Shown: piece after piece, positions 8,550 through 16,522 of the stretch | Position numbering within the stretch: the first letter of the stretch is position 1 | How the letters are laid out: every line of letters begins with the position of its first letter | Assembly: GCA_017306015.1 (NCBI GenBank) | Contig: JAFKJK010000018.1 | Coordinates: 1-64,000, forward strand | Length of the DNA stretch: 64,000 bases | Direction of reading: 5' to 3' | From: Propionibacteriaceae bacterium | GTDB lineage: Bacteria > Actinomycetota > Actinomycetes > Propionibacteriales > Propionibacteriaceae | Translations under genes and position numbers: made by a program | Notes under the pieces: generated by a model | What the model was told of the DNA's origin: nothing | Seen by the model: only the letters and a program-made list of their open reading frames with translations | Databases searched by the model: none

Positions 8550-9738
8550 TCACGCCGACGTCGATCACCGCGTCGTGGACCTTGATCGCCGCGAGGAGGG
8601 CGTCGTCGGCCACACCTTCGACGTGGATCCTGGCCACCGCGGCTTCGGCGCCGTCGAAGACGATGTTCTCCATCTCCTGGACGTTGATGCCTGCCGTGCT
8701 GATCGCGTCCAGCGCGTGGGCGAGGACGCCGGGCCGGTCCAGGTGGCGGACCACGATGGACGACGTCGCCGGCGTCTTCGTGGCGAGGTTCACCACGTTC
8801 GGCACGATGCCGGTCTCGGCGTACACCGTGACGATGCGGACGGCCTCCGCGGCGATGGCCTCCTGCGCCTGGTCGGTGGACGCGCCGATGTGATGCGTCC
8901 CGTAGACACCGGGCAGGCTCGCCAACTCGGTGACGAACTCACCCGTCCCCGTAGCCGGCTCGCCCGCGTACACGTCCAGACCCGCACGGAGGCCCTTCGC
9001 CGAGATCGCCGCGACCAGGGCGGGCTCGTCCACCACCTCGCCACGCGAGGTGTTGATGAAGAACGCGCCGTCCTTCATCGCGTCGAAGAAGGCGGCGTCC
9101 AGCATTCCGCGGGTCTCGGCGTTGAGGGCGACATGGACGCTGACGACGTCGGCCGCAGCGGCCACCTCCTGCGGCGAGGCCGCCATCGTCACGCCCAGCC
9201 GAGCGGCCTTCTCGGGAGTCAGGCTGCGGCTCCAGGCCACCACGGGCATGCCGAAGCCGGCCGCCCGGGGGATCATCTCCTTGCCGATGCCGCCCAGGCC
9301 GATCAGCCCGAGCGTCCGGCCGTAGAGACCGCGGGCCTTGCCGTACCCGGACTTGTCCCATTTCCCGGCCCGCAGGTCGGCGACGTTGTCGGCGATCCGG
9401 CGGTCCAGGGCACAGATCAGGCCGAAGGCGAGCTCCGCCACGGCGACGGAGTTCTTGCCGGGGCAGTTGGAGACGTAGATGCCGAGCCGGGACGCGGCCG
9501 CGACGTCGATGGTGTTGTAGCCGGCGCCCGCCCGGACGACCAGCTCCAGCGGGCCGGCGGCGAGCACCGCCTCGGGGACCTTCGTGCTCCGGACGATCAG
9601 CACGGCAGGAGCCTTCGCCGCGACCTCGTCGACGAGGGCCTGGTCGGCGAGGGCGGGTTGGTAGATCACTTCGCAGCCGGCGGCGGTCAGGCCGTCGATC
9701 CCCGATTTCTCGAACTTGTCGGCAACGAGTACGCGCAT
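8539..9738 (-). CDS. serA: D-3-phosphoglycerate dehydrogenase
   Basis: First step of serine synthesis: oxidation of 3-phosphoglycerate with NAD. The 399-residue protein has the D-2-hydroxyacid dehydrogenase layout: NAD motif GLIGLGGIGKEM, catalytic Arg region (INTSRGEVVDE), Glu, and His in THHIGASTDQAQ. A C-terminal ACT domain (about residues 325-399, RHLDRPGVLAHAL) probably binds serine. It has the short form without the extra domain of mycobacterial SerA. TAGGTT lies six bases before the ATG. Confidence 0.92.
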   Translation of the reverse strand: MRVLVADKFEKSGIDGLTAAGCEVIYQPALADQALVDEVAAKAPAVLIVRSTKVPEAVLAAGPLELVVRAGAGYNTIDVAAASRLGIYVSNCPGKNSVAVAELAFGLICALDRRIADNVADLRAGKWDKSGYGKARGLYGRTLGLIGLGGIGKEMIPRAAGFGMPVVAWSRSLTPEKAARLGVTMAASPQEVAAAADVVSVHVALNAETRGMLDAAFFDAMKDGAFFINTSRGEVVDEPALVAAISAKGLRAGLDVYAGEPATGTGEFVTELASLPGVYGTHHIGASTDQAQEAIAAEAVRIVTVYAETGIVPNVVNLATKTPATSSIVVRHLDRPGVLAHALDAISTAGINVQEMENIVFDGAEAAVARIHVEGVADDALLAAIKVHDAVIDVGVITL

Positions 9739-9744
9739 GCGACC

Positions 9745-9750
9745 AACCTA
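9745..9750 (-). promoter_or_regulatory. -10 hexamer of a leaderless promoter for serA
   Basis: TAGGTT on the minus strand, six bases before ATG 9738. Confidence 0.45.
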
Positions 9751-9854
9751 TTGCCGGGTGACCGGCCGGCACCACGACACGCGTGCGGACATGCTCGCGA
9801 GGACGGGGTCTCACCCGTCGGCACCGGCTACTGCGCAGTGGGGGTCGGGAACCG

Positions 9855-9860
9855 TAGGAT
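9855..9860 (+). promoter_or_regulatory. -10 hexamer of a leaderless promoter for the GPH transporter
   Basis: TAGGAT followed by six bases and GTG 9867. Confidence 0.45.
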
Positions 9861-9866
9861 CCGCCC

Positions 9867-11234
9867 GTGGCCCCAACGACGGCGTCCTCGCCCGCAGTGC
9901 TGCCCACCGGCGTGATCGCCCGGTACGCGATCGGGTCGCTCGGCACCGGCGGCTTCTCGACGCTGCCCGGCCTGGTCCTGGTGTTCTACCTCACCGACAC
10001 CCTCGGCGTCGCGGCGTGGGCGGCCGGCATCGTGATCACGGGCGCGAAGATCTGGGACGTGCTGGCCGCCCCGGTGATCGGCGGCATCTCCGACACCTCC
10101 CGGCACCGGACGGGTTCGCGGCGGCGCCTGATGACGGCCGGTGCGCTTGCCCTGCCGGTCTTCTTCCTGGTCACCTTCGCCGTCCCCGCGGGCGTGGCAC
10201 CCGCGCCGGCCGCGGTGTGGGTCGGCCTGGCGTTCCTGCTGGCGTCCACCGCGTTCAGCCTCTTCCAGGTGCCCTACATCGCCCTGCCCGCCGAATTGTC
10301 CGCTCACTACGACCAGCGGACGCGCCTGCTGACCGCGCGAGTGGCCGTCCTCAGCCTCGCCATCCTGCTGTTCGGCGCCGGCGGGCCCATGCTGCGCGAC
10401 ATCGGGGACGCGTACACCGGCTACCTGGTGATGGCGCTCGTCGCCGGCATCGTGATCGCTCTCGGGATGCTGGTCTCCGTCACGATCGCCCCGCGCGAGG
10501 ACGCCAGCCCGTCCGCACCGGCGACGTCGTGGACGTCCGGCTATCGCGAAGGGCTGGCCGCTCTGCGGCGCAGCGCCCCGTTCCGCGCACTGCTGGCCGC
10601 GTTCGGGCTGCAGGCCGTCGCCACCGGCCTGATGCTCGCCGGCGCCAACTACGTTGCCGTCCACGTGATGCATTCCGACGACGCGCTCACCTTCCTCTTC
10701 GTCGCCCTGATCGCCCCGGCGATCCTGTGTTCCCCCTTGTGGAACAGCATTGCCCGGCGGGTCGGCAAGGAGCGCGGCTTCGCCGTTGCGTCCGTGCTGT
10801 TCGCGGTGGCGACAGCGTCCCTGGTCGCCGCCGTGTGGACGCCGGGAGCGTGGATGTACGCGTCCGTCGCGCTCGCCGGGGCGGCCTACGCCGGTATGCA
10901 GGCCCTCCCGATGGCGATGCTGCCGGATGTGATCTCGCACGACGCGCGCACGTCGCCGGGTGCCAACGCCGGCGTCTTCGGCGGCATCTGGACGGCAGGG
11001 GAGACGACCGGCATGGCGCTCGGTGCCGGTGCGCTGGCGCTGATCCTGACGATCACCGGCTACGTCCAGACGGTCGCCGGGGTGGCCGTGACCCAGCCCG
11101 CGAGCGCCGTCGCGGGGATCGCCGTCGGGTTCAGCATCGTTCCGGCTGTGCTGACGCTGGCGAGCCTGGTCTTCCTGGCCCGCTACCGGTTGCGTCGCGC
11201 CGACATCGACGCACTGACCAGACAGGATGCCTGA
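9867..11234 (+). CDS. GPH-family (glycoside/cation symporter-like) MFS transporter
   Basis: Membrane carrier of 455 residues with 12 helices. The N-terminus (YAIGSLGTGGFSTLPGLV, LAAPVIGGISDTSRHRTGSR) is typical of the glycoside-pentoside-hexuronide family, in which the D-x-x-x-x-R-T-G loop follows helix 2. This family usually imports sugars with a cation; members in lipid contexts also move lysolipids. The next gene starts three bases after its stop, so the carrier may serve the substrate of the PLP-dependent lyase. That link is inference. Confidence 0.82.
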   Translation: MAPTTASSPAVLPTGVIARYAIGSLGTGGFSTLPGLVLVFYLTDTLGVAAWAAGIVITGAKIWDVLAAPVIGGISDTSRHRTGSRRRLMTAGALALPVFFLVTFAVPAGVAPAPAAVWVGLAFLLASTAFSLFQVPYIALPAELSAHYDQRTRLLTARVAVLSLAILLFGAGGPMLRDIGDAYTGYLVMALVAGIVIALGMLVSVTIAPREDASPSAPATSWTSGYREGLAALRRSAPFRALLAAFGLQAVATGLMLAGANYVAVHVMHSDDALTFLFVALIAPAILCSPLWNSIARRVGKERGFAVASVLFAVATASLVAAVWTPGAWMYASVALAGAAYAGMQALPMAMLPDVISHDARTSPGANAGVFGGIWTAGETTGMALGAGALALILTITGYVQTVAGVAVTQPASAVAGIAVGFSIVPAVLTLASLVFLARYRLRRADIDALTRQDA

Positions 11235-11236
11235 CC

Positions 11237-12592
11237 ATGGACGCTGAAGCCGCGCTCGCCCGACTCGCCGAGTTGCGCTCCCAGGACGCCCCCACCCACG
11301 GCGGACGCCTGCTGTCCTACGTCTACGACTCCGGACGCGCCGAAGGGTGTCTCGGTGCTGCTGCAGCGCGGGCTGGACCGGCAGCGCCGCCAGTGGTTCG
11401 CCACCAGAGCTGCCTGCTCGCGGTCAAGACCGCCCGGGATGCCTGGCGTGCGCGCGGCGGGTCGGGCCGTCCCCGGCTGGTCGCACCGACGACGGTGCAC
11501 GCGGCGTTCCGCAAGGCTGCGGCGCTGCTGGACCTGGACCTCGACCTGGTGCCGGTCGACGTCGCCACCGGACGGGTGGCCGCGGCCGCGATGGCGTCCC
11601 GGTTCGGAGCGGACGTCGCCCTGGCCGTGGTCAGCGCGCCGAGCTACCCGTTCGCGGCGCTCGACCCGGTCGCCGAAGTGGCGGCCGCAGCGCAGGACGC
11701 CGGCGTCGACCTGCACGTGGACGCCTGCATCGGCGGGTTCGCGCTGGCGTTCTGGCCGGCCGGGGACGGGGCCGCGCCGGACGGGCCGTGGGACTTCGCC
11801 GTCCCCGGGGTGACCAGCCTTTCCGCGGACCTGCACAAGTACGGCTACGCGCCGAAGGGTGTCTCGGTGCTGCTGCAGCGCGGGCTGGACCGGCAGCGCC
11901 GCCAGTGGTTCGCCACCAGCGCCTGGCCGGGCTACCCGGTGGTGAATGCGACGTTGCTGGGGTCGAAGTCGGCCGGTCCGATGGCGGCGGCGTGGGCGAT
12001 CGCGTCCGTGCTGGGGGTGGCCGGGTTCGGCGAGCTGACGGCGTCGATGGCACGGTCGGTCGCCCGGATCGCCGAGGCCATCGGTGGGATCGAGGGCCTG
12101 GTGGTCGTCGGCGAACCGGTAGGCCCGATGGTCGCGTTGGCCGCCGACGAGGCCGACCCCGCGCGCCGCGTCGACCCGCACCTGTGGGCGGACGCGATGC
12201 GAGCGTACGGCTTCGTCGTGCAGGGGCAGCCGTCCTCTACCCAGCCGGACGGGACGGTGCTGCCGGCCACGGCGCACCTGACGATCACACCGGTGACCGA
12301 GCGGGTGGTGGTCGACCTGGTGGCCGCGATGGGCGCGGCCGCCGACGCCGTCCGTGGGATGTCGCACCTCGACGGTGCCGCCGTCGCCGCCGGCCTGCTC
12401 GGTGGCGTCGACCCGTCCGCTCTCGCCGGCCTGGACGCGGACTCTGCGTACGGCGTCCTGCGCGCGGCCGGGCTGCTCGAACCCGGCGCGCTGCACGCGA
12501 TGGCGCCGGTGCTCGCCCTGGTGGAGGCACTGCCGCCGTCCGTCGTCGAGCGGCTGCTGGTCGAACTGCTGGCGTCCGCGCTGGACCGGTAG
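11237..12592 (+). CDS. PLP-dependent lyase (sphingosine-1-phosphate-lyase-like), N-terminal region disrupted
   Basis: Group II PLP decarboxylase/aldolase-type protein, 451 residues as read. The catalytic core is intact: DLHVDACIGG, and the Schiff-base lysine in SADLHKYGYAPKG. The N-terminus is abnormal. After SYVYDSGRAE the reading enters a 73-bp exact copy of the gene's own 11847-11919, in a different frame, and rejoins at SCLLAVKTARD. By comparison with the family, some 55-60 residues are missing, including the glycine-rich TSGGTE motif that helps hold PLP. The frame stays open, but the product is unlikely to be fully active. It is translationally close to the GPH carrier. Confidence 0.75.
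   Translation: MDAEAALARLAELRSQDAPTHGGRLLSYVYDSGRAEGCLGAAAARAGPAAPPVVRHQSCLLAVKTARDAWRARGGSGRPRLVAPTTVHAAFRKAAALLDLDLDLVPVDVATGRVAAAAMASRFGADVALAVVSAPSYPFAALDPVAEVAAAAQDAGVDLHVDACIGGFALAFWPAGDGAAPDGPWDFAVPGVTSLSADLHKYGYAPKGVSVLLQRGLDRQRRQWFATSAWPGYPVVNATLLGSKSAGPMAAAWAIASVLGVAGFGELTASMARSVARIAEAIGGIEGLVVVGEPVGPMVALAADEADPARRVDPHLWADAMRAYGFVVQGQPSSTQPDGTVLPATAHLTITPVTERVVVDLVAAMGAAADAVRGMSHLDGAAVAAGLLGGVDPSALAGLDADSAYGVLRAAGLLEPGALHAMAPVLALVEALPPSVVERLLVELLASALDR
11335..11407 (+). repeat. 73-bp exact duplicate, copy 1 (misplaced, out of frame)
   Basis: Identical to 11847-11919, 512 bp upstream of it in the same gene. Its left end coincides with native-looking sequence (ACGCGCCGA), as expected for a microhomology joint. 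Confidence 0.95.
11847..11919 (+). repeat. 73-bp exact duplicate, copy 2 (native, in frame)
   Basis: Codes for the segment that follows the catalytic lysine (APKGVSVLLQRGL), so this is the original copy. Confidence 0.95.
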
Positions 12593-12596
12593 CCGG

Positions 12597-12660
12597 CGAG
12601 GACGGTCGCCCTTCTGGACGCTCCCGTCCGTGGGGTTGGGACGGATGGGTACCGTCCTCG
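12597..12660 (+). terminator. Stem-loop after the lyase gene
   Basis: CGAGGACGGT (12597-12606) pairs with ACCGTCCTCG (12651-12660), and a smaller CCGTCC/GGACGG stem lies inside. There is no T-run, so it may be a factor-assisted terminator or an RNA-stabilising structure. Confidence 0.4.
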
Positions 12661-12716
12661 TTCTGTCCAGGCCCGAGGACACGCTGGGACGGAGGAATCG
12701 CTCCGGACGGTTCAGC

Positions 12717-12802
12717 TGAACCGAAGTACCTGTCCCCGATGGTTCAACCTCCTGAACTCCGGACTGTTCAGCTGAACCGAAGTACCTGTCCCCGATGGTT
12801 CA
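12717..12802. repeat. Two dispersed repeat copies
   Basis: Copies at 12717-12746 and 12773-12802, each TGAACCGAAGTACCTGTCCC plus CGATGGTTCA, with a period of 56 bp. The second runs directly into the tetR promoter. Confidence 0.95.
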
Positions 12803-12804
12803 AC

Positions 12805-12839
12805 TTGACGAACTGATAGGCAACTCTCAAAATGAGAGT
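12805..12839 (+). promoter_or_regulatory. tetR promoter with overlapping palindromic operator
   Basis: TTGACG (12805-12810), 17 bases, then CAAAAT (12828-12833). This predicts a transcript start at or next to GTG 12840. The palindrome ACTCTCA-AAA-TGAGAGT (12823-12839) covers the -10 box, the usual place for TetR self-repression. Confidence 0.6.
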
Positions 12840-13454
12840 GTGCTATCGATTGGTCAGCCAGAAACCTGGCGCAGCCTGCGGACGGACGCCCGCTCGAGCA
12901 TCGGGCGGATCCTCGACGCCGCTCGACACCTCCTCGCCGACCCCGGAGCGGTCACCCTCAACCGGGTCGCGGAGGAGGCCGGCGTCGGGATCGCCACCCT
13001 GTACCGGCACTTCCCGAATCGCCGCGCCCTCGCCCGCGCGGTGCTCGACCGCGTCTTCGACGAGGACGCGGAGCCGCTGATGGCGGAGTTCGCCTCCAGT
13101 GACGCCTCCCGCGAGGACCTCCTCGCGGTGGCCGGACGCCTGGTCGAACTCCTCCAGCGCGAGCGGCGGCTGATCGAGGAGGTGGGGGATCTCACCGAGG
13201 TCACCATCCACCTGCTCGGCCGGGACGGACGGCTCGCCGGCACCGTTGAACGCGCCCAGGCGGCCGGCAACCTCCGGCCCGATCTGACCGCAGAGGACCT
13301 GCCCGTCCTCCTGGCCATGGTCGCCACCGGATCCGGGCTGCTGGACGCGCCGCCGCTGGCCCGCGAGCGCTACCTGAGTCTTCTCCTCGACGGGCTGAAC
13401 CCGTCCCGCGCCGTCTCGCTGCCCTCCGGCGCGACGGCGAGCGTCCTGCCATGA
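12840..13454 (+). CDS. TetR-family transcriptional regulator
   Basis: DNA-binding repressor of 204 residues. The N-terminal helix-turn-helix is typical (VAEEAGVGIATLYRHFPNR), followed by an all-helical ligand domain. I start at GTG 12840 because a promoter and operator place the transcript start there; a longer reading from ATG 12795 would translate the end of a dispersed repeat and the operator. The stop overlaps the start of the patatin gene (ATGA), so repressor and lipase are co-translated, and the regulator probably controls this short operon. Confidence 0.86.
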   Translation: MLSIGQPETWRSLRTDARSSIGRILDAARHLLADPGAVTLNRVAEEAGVGIATLYRHFPNRRALARAVLDRVFDEDAEPLMAEFASSDASREDLLAVAGRLVELLQRERRLIEEVGDLTEVTIHLLGRDGRLAGTVERAQAAGNLRPDLTAEDLPVLLAMVATGSGLLDAPPLARERYLSLLLDGLNPSRAVSLPSGATASVLP

Positions 13455-14206
13455 CCACGCCGGGGCTGGGCCTCGCCCTCGGTGGCGGGGCTGTGCTCGG
13501 AGCCGCACACCTCGGTGCGCTCAGGGTGCTGGAAGAGCGCGGGCTGCAGCCTGAGTTCGTCGCGGGGACGAGCGCCGGAGCCCTTGTCGGAGCGGCCTAC
13601 GCGGCAGGCCTCAGCCTCGACGCGATCGACGCGCTGATGAGAGAGGGCCGCTGGCACGACGTGGGACGGCTGACGCTCAGCCCCCGACTCGGCGTCCTCG
13701 ACCCGCGTCCGCTCGACGAGACTGTTGCTGCCCGCGTCGGCGTAGCCCTGATCGAGGATCTGCCGGTGGCCTTCGGGGCAGTGACCACCGACCTGCTGAC
13801 CCGGCAGGAGGTCGTGCTCACCCGCGGATCGCTGGCCCGTGCGCTTCGGGCGAGCATCGCCATACCCGGCCTGTTCCCTCCCGTCGTCGACGAGGGCCGG
13901 ATCCTGATCGACGGCGGCATGGTGGCCAACCTGCCGATCGCCGCGGTCCGCGCACTCGGGGCGACCCGGGTGATCGCCGTCCGCGTCCGGCCGGAGTGGG
14001 AGTACCTGCCGATCGCTCCGACCGCGGAGCGAATCGCCCGACTGGAGGCCGAGCCGGGGACGATCGTCGTCCGTCCCGAAGTCACCGGGCTGTCGATGTG
14101 GACGACGGGCGACGTCCCCCGGTTGATCGAAGCCGGACGGCGGGCCGCGGAACTCGCGCTCGAGGCAGCCGAAGACCTCGGTGTCGCCGACGAGCAGGTG
14201 GGGTGA
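13451..14206 (+). CDS. Patatin-like phospholipase
   Basis: Predicted serine acyl-hydrolase of 251 residues acting on lipids. It has the glycine-rich oxyanion loop (LALGGGAVLGAAHLG, residues 8-22), the nucleophile elbow GTSAG and the catalytic Asp in DGG (LIDGGMVANLPI), the full patatin Ser-Asp dyad. There is no signal peptide, so it is probably cytosolic and close to the membrane, like RssA-type proteins. Translationally coupled to tetR upstream and to the membrane protein downstream. Confidence 0.9.
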   Translation: MTTPGLGLALGGGAVLGAAHLGALRVLEERGLQPEFVAGTSAGALVGAAYAAGLSLDAIDALMREGRWHDVGRLTLSPRLGVLDPRPLDETVAARVGVALIEDLPVAFGAVTTDLLTRQEVVLTRGSLARALRASIAIPGLFPPVVDEGRILIDGGMVANLPIAAVRALGATRVIAVRVRPEWEYLPIAPTAERIARLEAEPGTIVVRPEVTGLSMWTTGDVPRLIEAGRRAAELALEAAEDLGVADEQVG

Positions 14207-14207
14207 C

Positions 14208-14951
14208 ATGGTCGCGGTAGCGAGCCTCGTGCTCAGCTTCCTGTGCTACTCCGTCCTCGGCTGGCTGATCGAGGGCTCCGTCCTGCTCGTGGCCGAGCGA
14301 CGCCTCGTCAACTCGGGATTCCTGACCGGGCCTGTCGTGCCGATCTACGGTGTCGGCGCTCTGGCCATCCTCTGGTCGACCGCCGACGTACGGCATGAGC
14401 CGCTGCTGGTGTTCTGCACAGGCGTCGTCCTCGCCAGCGCCGTCGAGTTCGCCACCCACTGGTCGCTCCAGCGGATCTTCGGGATCGTGCTGTGGGACTA
14501 CTCCGGCCGGCTCGGCAGTGTCCAGGGCCGGGTGTGCCTGGTGAACTCCCTGGGGTTCGGCGTCGGCGCCCTCGCCGTGGTGTACCTCCTCGATCCGTTC
14601 CTTCAGGACATCCTCGGGCAGCTGGATCCGCTCCTGCTCGTCGCTACGGCCTCGGCGTCGGCCGCCGTCCTGCTCGTCGACTGGGGCCACTCCGCCGCGG
14701 CCGTGTTGAGGCTGCGCCCGCAGATCCAGGTGTTCGAGGGGTCTCTCGCTCGACTGCGCGTCGACGTGGACCGCCAACTCGCGTCCCTCGGCTCCGGTGT
14801 CGACAGGGCCTGGGCACAGCGGCGCATCCGGCTGTTGCGAGGCTCGCGCCGCGCCCTCGCCCGGCTCGAGGCGGCCTTCCCGCGCTCGTACGTCCGCTCG
14901 GTGAACACCTCGGCAACCAAGTCGGAGTCCGAGAGGGTCGAGGTGAAGTAG
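14208..14951 (+). CDS. PF06541-type membrane protein (putative ABC transporter type IV, CmpB-like)
   Basis: Protein of 247 residues with about five membrane helices, followed by a charged cytosolic tail rich in Arg. The first half shows the family's SFLCYSVLGWLIEGS start and the NSGFLTGPVVPIYG loop. The function is unknown; the family name is provisional and there is no ABC partner nearby. Start ATG 14208 follows a GGTGGGG ribosome site within the end of the patatin gene, giving a three-gene operon with tetR and patatin. Confidence 0.8.
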   Translation: MVAVASLVLSFLCYSVLGWLIEGSVLLVAERRLVNSGFLTGPVVPIYGVGALAILWSTADVRHEPLLVFCTGVVLASAVEFATHWSLQRIFGIVLWDYSGRLGSVQGRVCLVNSLGFGVGALAVVYLLDPFLQDILGQLDPLLLVATASASAAVLLVDWGHSAAAVLRLRPQIQVFEGSLARLRVDVDRQLASLGSGVDRAWAQRRIRLLRGSRRALARLEAAFPRSYVRSVNTSATKSESERVEVK

Positions 14952-14954
14952 CGT
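14949..14954 (+). promoter_or_regulatory. -10 hexamer of a leaderless promoter for the Nudix gene
   Basis: TAGCGT, beginning with the stop codon of the preceding gene, six bases before ATG 14961. Confidence 0.45.
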
Positions 14955-14960
14955 CGTTGG

Positions 14961-15377
14961 ATGCGGGTGAGACTCTTCGACGTCGGCAGCCTCTCTGACC
15001 ACGTCCTGGTCGTGATCGTGACGTTCGACCAGGACGGCCGGCTGGTGCTGTGCCGCCATCGCGACCGGACGACCTGGGAGACCCCCGGCGGCCACGTCGA
15101 GCCCGGCGAGTCCCCGGAGGCCGCCGCCGAACGCGAGCTGTTCGAGGAGACCGGCATCCTCGCGCGCCGGCTCGTCGCGGTCGCCGACTACTCCGTGGAC
15201 GACGTCGCCGAGCGGCTCTTCGTCGCCGAGGAGGGCTCTCGCTCGCCACTGCCCGACTTCGAGATCGCCGAGACGATCGCAGTGGACGAACTCCCGGAGA
15301 ATCTCACCTATCCGGAGATCGCGCCCATTCTCGTGAGGACCGCGATCGAATGGCGCGCCGGATCGCGAGGATCGTGA
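14961..15377 (+). CDS. Nudix hydrolase
   Basis: Hydrolase of 138 residues for a nucleoside-diphosphate-linked substrate. The complete Nudix box (G-x5-E-x7-REUxEExGU) is seen in GGHVEPGESPEAAAERE followed by LFEETGI, about residues 40-62. The substrate cannot be predicted. The C-terminal 25 codons overlap the 3' end of the convergent small membrane-protein gene. Confidence 0.9.
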   Translation: MRVRLFDVGSLSDHVLVVIVTFDQDGRLVLCRHRDRTTWETPGGHVEPGESPEAAAERELFEETGILARRLVAVADYSVDDVAERLFVAEEGSRSPLPDFEIAETIAVDELPENLTYPEIAPILVRTAIEWRAGSRGS

Positions 15378-15753
15378 GCCAGACCAGTCCCGCCGCCACG
15401 AGCCAGCCGCCCGGACCGCCGCCGTAGACGATCGTGCACTCGCCGGGATCAGGGCAGTAGCCGGACGTCGTGCTCATGAGCAGCCCGGCTGCTCCGGCGG
15501 CGAGCACGGCCACCACGACCCACACTGTCAACACGACCCGGCCAGGACGGGGACGTCCCGATCCGCTGGCCACTGCCGCACCAGGCGGCGGTTCCTCGAG
15601 TTCCGGCGGAACCGGCCCCACCAGCTCGACCGGCAGCCGGTGCCCGGGGTCGACGGCCTGCAGCTCCGGATCGGGCAGCGGCCCGCCCGGAGTGAGCCAC
15701 CGCGCAGTGATCGGCTCGAACCGTTCCGGTGGCGGCGGCATCGCCGTTGGCAT
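15304..15753 (-). CDS. Small proline-rich two-helix membrane protein, function unknown
   Basis: Protein of 149 residues that I do not recognise. The N-terminal half is proline-rich (MPTAMPPPPERFEP) with a predicted cytosolic character. Two hydrophobic helices follow (VLTVWVVVAVLAAGAAGLL and WLVAAGLVWLTILAI), joined by a loop with two Cys (GYCPDPGECTI). The C-terminus is basic. The start at ATG 15753 is chosen because the region further upstream lacks coding character. It overlaps the convergent Nudix gene by 74 bases, so the true end or expression is uncertain. Confidence 0.6.
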   Translation of the reverse strand: MPTAMPPPPERFEPITARWLTPGGPLPDPELQAVDPGHRLPVELVGPVPPELEEPPPGAAVASGSGRPRPGRVVLTVWVVVAVLAAGAAGLLMSTTSGYCPDPGECTIVYGGGPGGWLVAAGLVWLTILAIRRAIRSRSSREWARSPDR

Positions 15754-15839
15754 GTCCCCAAGCTTCGCACTGGAGGCGCTCGACGTCGATCGATGCGGCC
15801 ACAATGGTGGTCGTGAGCACCCGACGAGGGTGACCAGCC

Positions 15840-16466
15840 TCAGGCCGGACGGATCAGGCAGGCTCCGGGGGCCGCGAACGGCAGCAGCCGCCGGGGCTGC
15901 GGTGAGACCGCGTCGATCAGGCCCTGGTGGATCGCGCAGACCACCTCGGGCCACTGCTGGGCGGAGGTCAGCAGCGGGCATGTGCGCAGCGCGATGCCGT
16001 CGTGATCGACCTCCGGAGTGAAGCCCTGTGCGGCCAGCACCCCGATCAGGTCGGCGCCGTCGGCTGCGGCCAGCCGCCGGCCCCAGGCCCGGCCCAGCGA
16101 GTGGGCGGCGGCAACCGGATCCGGCGTGCCGACGAGGTGTTCGGCGATCGCCTCGACGAGGGCGCCGGCGTTGTCCCGGTCGTCGTCCTCCATCGCCACC
16201 TGACGGCCGGCGATGGTGGCCGCATAGGCGCGGGCGGGTCGTCCCCGTCCCGAGGCCGGCCGGGTCGCCTCCTCGGCGAAGCCGTCCGCGACGAGGTGTT
16301 CCAGTTGGGCCCGGGTGGTGTTCGGATGGCCACCCAGCCGGGCGGTCAGTTCGGCGAGAGTCACCGGAGCCGGCGCTGCCGCGAGCGCCCGCAGCACCCG
16401 CAGCGCAGCGGCGCGCGGGCGGTCGGTACGGGCGAGTTGCGGTCCGTTCGGGATCGGCGTGCTCAC
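15840..16466 (-). CDS. SufR-like winged-helix regulator with candidate Fe-S cysteines
   Basis: Regulator of 208 residues, COG2345-like. The N-terminal 70 residues form a winged helix (VTLAELTARLGGHPNTTRAQ). The C-terminal domain keeps Cys163, Cys177 and Cys203 (RTCPLL, EVVCAIHQG, GACLI), matching the spacing of [Fe-S]-binding SufR-type repressors. It is divergent from the hemerythrin/NnrS/NirK operon, with a palindrome between them that is probably its binding site. A role as a nitric oxide or redox sensor for that operon is inference from context. GTG start 16466 has TAGAGT six bases upstream. Confidence 0.82.
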   Translation of the reverse strand: MSTPIPNGPQLARTDRPRAAALRVLRALAAAPAPVTLAELTARLGGHPNTTRAQLEHLVADGFAEEATRPASGRGRPARAYAATIAGRQVAMEDDDRDNAGALVEAIAEHLVGTPDPVAAAHSLGRAWGRRLAAADGADLIGVLAAQGFTPEVDHDGIALRTCPLLTSAQQWPEVVCAIHQGLIDAVSPQPRRLLPFAAPGACLIRPA

Positions 16467-16472
16467 GAGGGC

Positions 16473-16478
16473 ACTCTA
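16473..16478 (-). promoter_or_regulatory. -10 hexamer of a leaderless promoter for the SufR-like gene
   Basis: TAGAGT on the minus strand, six bases before GTG 16466 and seven bases from the palindrome at 16485. Confidence 0.45.
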
Positions 16479-16484
16479 GTGGTA

Positions 16485-16510
16485 TTTTCTACATAGCGCG
16501 ATGTAGAAAA
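16485..16510. promoter_or_regulatory. Palindromic operator between regulator and NO/nitrite operon
   Basis: TTTTCTACAT and ATGTAGAAAA, perfect 10-bp arms around AGCGCG. It lies between the divergent regulator and hemerythrin genes; the right arm ends one base before the GGAG ribosome site of the latter. Confidence 0.75.
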
Positions 16511-16522
16511 GGAGCAGGGGGC

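Noticed and set aside
11237..11340. Separate small gene upstream of the lyase core
   Set aside because: This part matches the family's N-terminus and is in frame with the core; the oddity is the 73-bp copy, not two genes.
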